From: CAYQTO01 sp964420455
Lineage (GTDB): Bacteria > Sumerlaeota > Sumerlaeia > SLMS01
Direction of reading: 5' to 3'
Assembly (NCBI GenBank): GCA_964420455.1
Contig: CAYQTO010000139.1
Location: 1-10,217, forward strand
DNA length: 10,217 bases
The position numbers and the translations under genes were made by a program. The notes below the pieces were generated by a model. That model made no database searches and was not told where the DNA came from. It worked only from the letters and a program-made list of their open reading frames with translations. Of the stretch, positions 6,776-10,217 are shown in pieces. The stretch's first letter is position 1. Each line of letters opens with the position of its first letter.

Positions 6776-8229
6776 GATCGACCTCCGGTCGCTGGTGAAA
6801 TCGATTCCTTGGGATTGGAGAGCAGATCCCCCTCGTCCGCGTGCTCGGCGAAGCGCCGGCGGAGAAAGCTCTCGTTACTGGTGTTCTCAAGAATGCGCCG
6901 AACAAGATATGACATGCCCGGGATCAGTTCCCCGCAGGGAGTATAGATCCTGACGGGGTAACCCAACTCGCGGATCCCATCCATGATGGGACCCGCCATC
7001 CCGTAGAGCATTTGGAACTCAAACCGGTTCTTTGGGACTTTCAGGAACTTTGCGAGGGCTATGGCGTGGGCAAGGCTGCGCACGTTGTGGCTGGCGACGG
7101 CGGTCCGGACATGGCGATGGTTGGAAAGAAGAATCCGCAGGGCGCGCTCGTAGGCGGCGTCCGTATCCGCCTTGTTCGTATAGACGGGCACAGGCCACCC
7201 CCGCTGGCGTGCCCAGATCTGCTCGCTATCCCAATAGGCCCCCTTCACCAGCCTGATCGTCATCGGTTGATTGCGGCGGACAAGTTCGGCGAGAAACCAG
7301 CCCAGCGTCTCATCGGAATCCCGCAGGTAGGCCTGATGGACGGTGCCAATGTTCTCGAAGCCCTGGAATTCCTCCTCATCGAGCAGGTCGAGGAGGATCT
7401 GCAAGGTAGCGTCGCGGTACTCCAGCTTTTCCATGTCGATGTTCAGGAAGGTGCCATTCTCCCGAGCTGCCCGGAACAGCGGCCTGAGGCGCGAGCGGAC
7501 GTCTAGGCTGGTACCTTCAAGGTCCATCGGATCGAACTTACTGGTCAGGGAGCTCAACTTGACGGAGATATTCACTCTGGGTCCGGTGAGTGAGTCCTCC
7601 GATGCGCCCGAGCCGACAATCGCCCCGAAACCGCGGACCATTTCCAGATAACGTCGCTGAAAGTCGTTCGCCTGTTCTTCGCTCACAACGAATTCGCCCA
7701 GCAGGTCGAGCGAGTAGCGGAAACCGCGTGCTTCAAGCTTGCGGATGGTTACCGCCACCTCTTCCGGGGTGTGGCCGGCGATGAACCTGTTGCCCATCCG
7801 GGCGATCCCAAATCTCGCAGCCAGGTGGATCACTGCACGTGTCCACGGACGCTGGCGGCCCACCTGGCGGGCGAAGGTCGACAGGCCAGTTGGCCGGGCG
7901 CCGGTTGCGAGATGGCTGCTCGTCAGGTACTCCTCCAGGTGGGACGCGACCGCGGAGGAGCTCCTCAGAGCCGGAAAGACGTCCACGAAGAGGAGCATCC
8001 GATAGCGCAGGTCCTCGTCCTTCATCATCAACCCCATAAGGATTTCCGTCATGTTCGACGGATGCCATGGCGGAAGCTTGTGGCGATCGATGAGACGGAA
8101 GATCCTGCGCCCGACCTTGTGTGTTTCCCGCTCGAGGGCATCGCCGCCTCGCGGACGGGCCCTCCCCTCCTTACCGGAGAGAGGGCCAATCCCCTCCGAG
8201 TCCGGCCTCTGTTCCGCCATGATGCTCAC
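6772..8229 (-). CDS. Proline dehydrogenase, PutA-type catalytic domain as a separate protein
   Basis: This FAD-dependent enzyme oxidises L-proline to delta-1-pyrroline-5-carboxylate, passing electrons to the quinone pool. Counting from the GTG at 8229 (485 residues), PRODH-barrel motifs are clear: LDLLGE (174-179), NISVKLSSL (220-228), LNIDMEK (262-268), RLVKGAYWDSE (326-336), TNKADTDAAY, EFQMLYGM (404-411) and the substrate-binding helix YLVRRILENTSN (441-452), whose two Arg and one Glu bind proline in PutA. At about 485 residues it is much longer than the roughly 300-residue monofunctional Bacillus/Deinococcus type and resembles the PRODH half of a bifunctional PutA, including the N-terminal helical region but no ribbon-helix-helix DNA-binding domain. 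Start choice: GTG 8229-8227 has AGGGAG 9 nt upstream; ATG 8220-8218 in the same frame would be 18 nt away. The frame is open up to 8388, but that extra stretch has no family resemblance. First gene of the operon with P5C dehydrogenase. Confidence 0.94.
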   Translation of the reverse strand: MSIMAEQRPDSEGIGPLSGKEGRARPRGGDALERETHKVGRRIFRLIDRHKLPPWHPSNMTEILMGLMMKDEDLRYRMLLFVDVFPALRSSSAVASHLEEYLTSSHLATGARPTGLSTFARQVGRQRPWTRAVIHLAARFGIARMGNRFIAGHTPEEVAVTIRKLEARGFRYSLDLLGEFVVSEEQANDFQRRYLEMVRGFGAIVGSGASEDSLTGPRVNISVKLSSLTSKFDPMDLEGTSLDVRSRLRPLFRAARENGTFLNIDMEKLEYRDATLQILLDLLDEEEFQGFENIGTVHQAYLRDSDETLGWFLAELVRRNQPMTIRLVKGAYWDSEQIWARQRGWPVPVYTNKADTDAAYERALRILLSNHRHVRTAVASHNVRSLAHAIALAKFLKVPKNRFEFQMLYGMAGPIMDGIRELGYPVRIYTPCGELIPGMSYLVRRILENTSNESFLRRRFAEHADEGDLLSNPKESISPATGGRS

Positions 8230-8238
8230 GAAAAGGTG

Positions 8239-8244
8239 CTCCCT
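8239..8244 (-). promoter_or_regulatory. Shine-Dalgarno AGGGAG for proline dehydrogenase
   Basis: Read on the minus strand, AGGGAG is followed by a 9-nt spacer and then GTG at 8229-8227. The in-frame ATG at 8220-8218 is 18 nt away, outside the usual 5-10 nt range. This favours the GTG, which adds three residues (VSI) to the ATG-initiated form. Confidence 0.6.
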
Positions 8245-8272
8245 GGAAGGACTCGTCAAAAAAAAACCACGT

Positions 8273-8278
8273 ATCATA
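8273..8278 (-). promoter_or_regulatory. Putative -10 box TATGAT of the proline catabolism operon
   Basis: On the minus strand TATGAT differs from TATAAT at one position and lies about 44 nt upstream of the proline dehydrogenase start. Just downstream is a run of nine T (8266-8258 on that strand), so initiation would fall beside or inside a homopolymer. No convincing -35 is found at 16-18 bp; TTGGAG occurs 21 bp upstream but lies in a dyad, which could mean that an activator is used. Confidence 0.4.
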
Positions 8279-8289
8279 AAGCACCAGAC

Positions 8290-8306
8290 GTTGGCGACGC
8301 TCCAAC
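8290..8306. promoter_or_regulatory. Operator-like 17-bp dyad upstream of the proline operon
   Basis: GTTGGCGACGCTCCAAC is a near-palindrome with perfect 5-bp arms (GTTGG/CCAAC); six of the eight outer pairs match around a central C. It lies directly upstream of the candidate -10 box, where the -35 region of the minus-strand promoter would be. The size and placement suit a dimeric transcription factor, but no regulator gene is in the window. Confidence 0.35.
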
Positions 8307-8397
8307 TTTCCGGTGGGATGTGCAACTGCCTTTTCACGCCGCGGGCAGTCCCCGCCGCCGAGGCGACCGGTTTGGCAACGCCTCGCACACCGGAAAG
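8306..8397. repeat. Nested inverted repeats in the divergent intergenic region
   Basis: A perfect 10-bp inverted repeat (CTTTCCGGTG at 8306-8315; CACCGGAAAG at 8388-8397) encloses two further perfect stems: GCGGG/CCCGC (8341-8345/8351-8355, 5-nt loop) and CGAGGCG/CGCCTCG (8359-8365/8379-8385, 13-nt loop). As RNA this could fold as a closed multibranch structure. On the + strand it would lie in the leader of the amidase gene, about 168 nt before its ATG. GC-rich DNA yields chance stems, so function is not established. Confidence 0.4.
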
Positions 8398-8530
8398 GCA
8401 CAGGCGTCTACGCGCCGAGGCAGGGGCCTGGCCGCACGCCTCTTCGCCTTCGATGTTGACAGTGTTGTGCGGCCGTGGGCGAGCGTGCGCGAGTCAGGCT
8501 GCCTGCCGTCGGCGTCAGCTACCAGCTCCT

Positions 8531-8550
8531 GCTGCCCGCCTGCGGGCTGC
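8531..8550 (+). other. Hairpin just upstream of the amidase ribosome binding site
   Basis: GCCCG (8534-8538) pairs with CGGGC (8543-8547) around a 4-nt loop. Two more pairs outside a T-T mismatch extend the stem to 8531/8550. It ends 5 nt before the GAGG at 8556, so in the mRNA it would stand next to the ribosome binding site without covering it. Confidence 0.4.
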
Positions 8551-8555
8551 ATCCT

Positions 8556-8559
8556 GAGG
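8556..8559 (+). promoter_or_regulatory. Shine-Dalgarno GAGG for the amidase
   Basis: GAGG with a 5-nt spacer precedes the ATG at 8565. It decides between this start and an in-frame GTG at 8475, which would put 30 residues ahead of the signal peptide. Confidence 0.55.
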
Positions 8560-8564
8560 CGATC

Positions 8565-9734
8565 ATGCGCCCCCTCGTTGTTGTCGCCCTGCTCCTCCTG
8601 CCGCTCCTGGCCCTGGCCGCCCGCGCCGCCACCGTCCGCGAAATCCGCCTTGCCGAGCACGGCAGCTTCACCCGGGCGGTCATCGAACTCGACGCCCCGG
8701 CCCCCTACAGCCTCGTCAACAACTCCGCCACCAGCCGCCGCATCGGAATCCGCATCGACGGCATCGCCTCGGCCCCGGAGGCCATCCGCCTCACCGGCGA
8801 GGAGCGCCACGTCCGCGGCGCCGAGCGGCGCTACGACCCCGCACGCGATCAGTTCGAGCTCCATCTCCTCACGGAGGGCCACGTGGCCCTCAGCGACTTC
8901 ACCCTCGAGGGGCCGGACCGCATCGTGGTGGACATCGCGCGGTCCTCCGCACCGGCCAGCCTTTCGGGGCAGGGGGCCGGCGGACCGTGGCGCCGGACCA
9001 TCGTCATCGATCCCGGCCACGGCGGCCACCACAAGGGAGGCGTCGGCAAGATCGGCGGCCGCACTGTGTATGAGGAAGACGTGACGATCGCCGTGGCGGA
9101 AATGCTCGAGCGCCACCTGAAGGCGGACCCTCGGTTCGATGTGCGCCTGACACGCCGCGAGGACGTGTACGTCGGGCTTCTGGAGCGGACGGAACGCGCG
9201 GCAGCCCTGAATGGCGACCTGTTCGTGTCGCTCCATGCGAATGCAGTAGAGGGCCGCAGCGCCCAATTGCGCGCGCGGGGGTTCGAAATCTGGACCTGGA
9301 ACCGCGACAATAACCATAGCGCGGCGGCCCGGGCGGTGGCCCGCCTCGAAAACGCCGAGCCCGGCGTCAAACGCGCCGGGTCGACACTCATCACCCGCAT
9401 GATGGAAGACGCTCTCGAATCCCAGGCGCTTGTCAGCCGTCGCCTCGCCGCAAGCGTCCACTCCACCTTCATGCAGGACAGCTACTTTCGCCGTTACGAC
9501 CGCGGCATCCAGCGCGCCCGCTTCAAGGTGCTCGAGAATTATGACATGCCCTCCATCCTGGTCGAGATGGGCTTCATGACCCACCCCGAGGAGGTGAAAC
9601 TCCTCTTTAGCCAGGATTTTCGCGAGCGCATCGCCCGGTACCTTTACGAAGGGATCGTGCGGTACTACGAGGAGCACGACCCGACGTTTGCCGCCGCTCC
9701 AAATCAAAGTCGGGTGACCGCCCGCGCCCACTAA
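8565..9734 (+). CDS. N-acetylmuramoyl-L-alanine amidase, exported, AMIN + Amidase_3
   Basis: The 389-residue protein begins with a clear Sec signal peptide: MRPL, a hydrophobic core of V, A and L, and a likely cut after ARA at residues 19-21. An AMIN-type targeting domain (about 24-126) follows, then a short Gly/Ser/Ala linker and a zinc Amidase_3 catalytic domain (about 144-368). Zinc ligands are His152 in DPGHGG, Glu170 in YEEDV and His224 in SLHAN; the catalytic Glu334 lies in VEMGFMTHPEE. The enzyme cleaves the bond between N-acetylmuramic acid and L-alanine of the stem peptide, acting in cell separation or wall recycling in the periplasm. The layout resembles AmiC of proteobacteria, but the exact paralogue is not determined. 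ATG 8565 is chosen because it gives a proper signal peptide and has GAGG 5 nt upstream. The next gene starts 80 nt downstream and also concerns D-amino-acid/peptidoglycan metabolism, so co-transcription is likely. Confidence 0.94.
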   Translation: MRPLVVVALLLLPLLALAARAATVREIRLAEHGSFTRAVIELDAPAPYSLVNNSATSRRIGIRIDGIASAPEAIRLTGEERHVRGAERRYDPARDQFELHLLTEGHVALSDFTLEGPDRIVVDIARSSAPASLSGQGAGGPWRRTIVIDPGHGGHHKGGVGKIGGRTVYEEDVTIAVAEMLERHLKADPRFDVRLTRREDVYVGLLERTERAAALNGDLFVSLHANAVEGRSAQLRARGFEIWTWNRDNNHSAAARAVARLENAEPGVKRAGSTLITRMMEDALESQALVSRRLAASVHSTFMQDSYFRRYDRGIQRARFKVLENYDMPSILVEMGFMTHPEEVKLLFSQDFRERIARYLYEGIVRYYEEHDPTFAAAPNQSRVTARAH

Positions 9735-9750
9735 GCGATTGCGCAAGAGA

Positions 9751-9795
9751 GCACCCGTGGGCCAGCTTTCTCTTTTGTCATTAGGGCCCGGGTGC
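9751..9795 (+). repeat. Inverted repeat between the amidase and aminotransferase genes
   Basis: GCACCC (9751-9756) pairs with GGGTGC (9790-9795) and GGGCC (9759-9763) with GGCCC (9785-9789). This gives an 11-bp GC-rich stem with a 2-nt bulge (GT) and a 21-nt pyrimidine-rich loop. No T run follows the right arm, so it does not look like an intrinsic terminator. It ends 8 nt before the next Shine-Dalgarno and may be an mRNA processing, stability or translational element. Confidence 0.5.
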
Positions 9796-9803
9796 CCCGC
9801 AAC

Positions 9804-9808
9804 GGAGG
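9804..9808 (+). promoter_or_regulatory. Shine-Dalgarno GGAGG fixing a TTG start
   Basis: GGAGG lies 6 nt before TTG at 9815. In this frame there is a stop at 9782-9784 and no ATG or GTG between it and 9815, and the family's N-terminal motif begins immediately after. The TTG is therefore the start. Confidence 0.8.
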
Positions 9809-9814
9809 CCGTGC

Positions 9815-10217
9815 TTGAACCCTCTTTGGATTAACGGAGAATTCACCACGCTCGAGAAAGGCACCGTCTCCGTCGAGGAACGGGGCCTCCTTTTCGGCGA
9901 GGGTATTTACGAAGTGATCGCGGCGTACGACGGCGTGCCGGTCCTGCTGGCGGAACATCTCGACCGTTGGGAGCGCAGCGCCTCAGGCATTCGGTTGGAC
10001 TCGCCCTACCCGCGAGCCCATCGGGAGGAAGTCATCGCCGAGTTGATCCGCCGCGTCGATGCCCCCAGGGCGTCGATCTATGGCCAGCTGAGCCGTGGCC
10101 CCGCTCCCCGTGCCCACGCCTTTCCCGCAACGGAAACCCCCACCGAACTCTGGTTTGCCAAGCCCCTCCCCCTCCCCGACACCGCCAAGTACGAGCAGGG
10201 CGTTTCCGCCATCACCC
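9815..10217 (+). CDS. dat: D-amino-acid aminotransferase (PLP fold-type IV), 3' truncated
   Basis: 134 residues are visible before the window edge, about half of the family's usual length of about 280. The N-terminus LWINGEFTTLEKGTVSVEERGLLFGEGIYEVIAAYDG matches the D-alanine aminotransferase pattern (NG..., ERG/DRG, F-G-[DE]-G-[IV]-Y-E-V) rather than the branched-chain type. RGPAPRAHAFP at 94-104 carries Arg99 and His101, equivalent to the Arg98/His100 carboxylate-binding pair of Bacillus D-amino-acid transaminase. Tyr32 is the conserved active-site tyrosine. The Schiff-base lysine (about residue 145) lies beyond the window, so an intact active site cannot be confirmed. The enzyme interconverts D-Ala plus 2-oxoglutarate with pyruvate plus D-Glu in the cytosol, supplying D-amino acids for peptidoglycan. 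The start is TTG, backed by GGAGG 6 nt upstream. A 4-amino-4-deoxychorismate lyase or branched-chain aminotransferase is the main alternative and is less likely given the RGxxPRxH motif. Confidence 0.88.
   Translation, partial: MNPLWINGEFTTLEKGTVSVEERGLLFGEGIYEVIAAYDGVPVLLAEHLDRWERSASGIRLDSPYPRAHREEVIAELIRRVDAPRASIYGQLSRGPAPRAHAFPATETPTELWFAKPLPLPDTAKYEQGVSAIT

Noticed and set aside
8230..8388. N-terminal extension of proline dehydrogenase by about 53 residues
   Set aside because: The frame is open, but the extension lacks family resemblance and crosses the candidate promoter, dyad and A/T tract; the GTG at 8229 has a well-placed Shine-Dalgarno.
8456..8461. TTGACA as a -35 box for the amidase
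   Set aside because: The hexamer is perfect, but 16-18 bp downstream there is only GC-rich sequence with no -10-like box.
8475..8564. GTG 8475 as start of the amidase
   Set aside because: It would place 30 residues before an otherwise textbook signal peptide, and the GAGG at 8556 favours ATG 8565.
8334..9746. 470-codon minus-strand open frame opposite the amidase
   Set aside because: Antisense shadow of a gene with an intact zinc amidase active site; no domain of its own is recognised.
9751..9795. Intrinsic terminator after the amidase
   Set aside because: The stem is strong, but the right arm is followed by CCCGCAACGG, not a T run, on the + strand, and only by weak pyrimidines on the other.

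Overview
The window is GC-rich bacterial DNA, probably from an uncultured or little-studied Gram-negative lineage. The envelope-type amidase with an AMIN domain, the polyprenyl-linked sugar chemistry implied by a GT-C enzyme, and strongly C-ending codons all fit that, but the sequence does not fix the phylum. Six protein genes are visible, two of them cut by the window edges. I see no tRNA, rRNA, CRISPR array, insertion sequence or phage gene.

Layout, left to right. (1) 1-2484, + strand: the C-terminal part of a GT-B glycosyltransferase, then a large GT-C-like integral membrane glycosyltransferase. This looks like the tail of a surface-polysaccharide or glycan cluster. (2) A 46-bp AT-rich gap with promoter-like and Shine-Dalgarno sequences leads into a large cytosolic sensor histidine kinase (2531-5083, +) built as GAF-PAS-GAF-PAS-HisKA-HATPase, with no response regulator beside it. 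(3) Facing the kinase across a 63-bp convergent gap is a two-gene minus-strand proline catabolism operon: proline dehydrogenase (6772-8229), then delta-1-pyrroline-5-carboxylate dehydrogenase (5147-6775). The two are joined by a 4-nt ATGA overlap and together resemble a bifunctional PutA divided into two polypeptides. (4) A 335-bp divergent intergenic region (8230-8564) holds a -10-like box and operator-like dyad for the proline operon, a nested inverted-repeat arrangement, and a small hairpin just before the next gene's ribosome binding site. (5) 8565-10217, +: an exported AMIN/Amidase_3 N-acetylmuramoyl-L-alanine amidase, then the start of a D-amino-acid aminotransferase with a TTG start codon. 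Both relate to peptidoglycan: one cleaves it, the other makes D-Ala/D-Glu precursors.

The proline operon converts proline to glutamate in two steps, and the D-amino-acid aminotransferase uses D-Ala/2-oxoglutarate (D-Glu/pyruvate), so the right half links amino-acid metabolism and wall turnover. The kinase has two GAF and two PAS input domains, but nothing in the sequence identifies its signal. Nothing here is clearly a new biological system. The items most worth a second look are the nested inverted repeats at 8306-8397, the putative proline-operon control region at 8258-8306, the split PutA arrangement, and the kinase with its unusual H-box.
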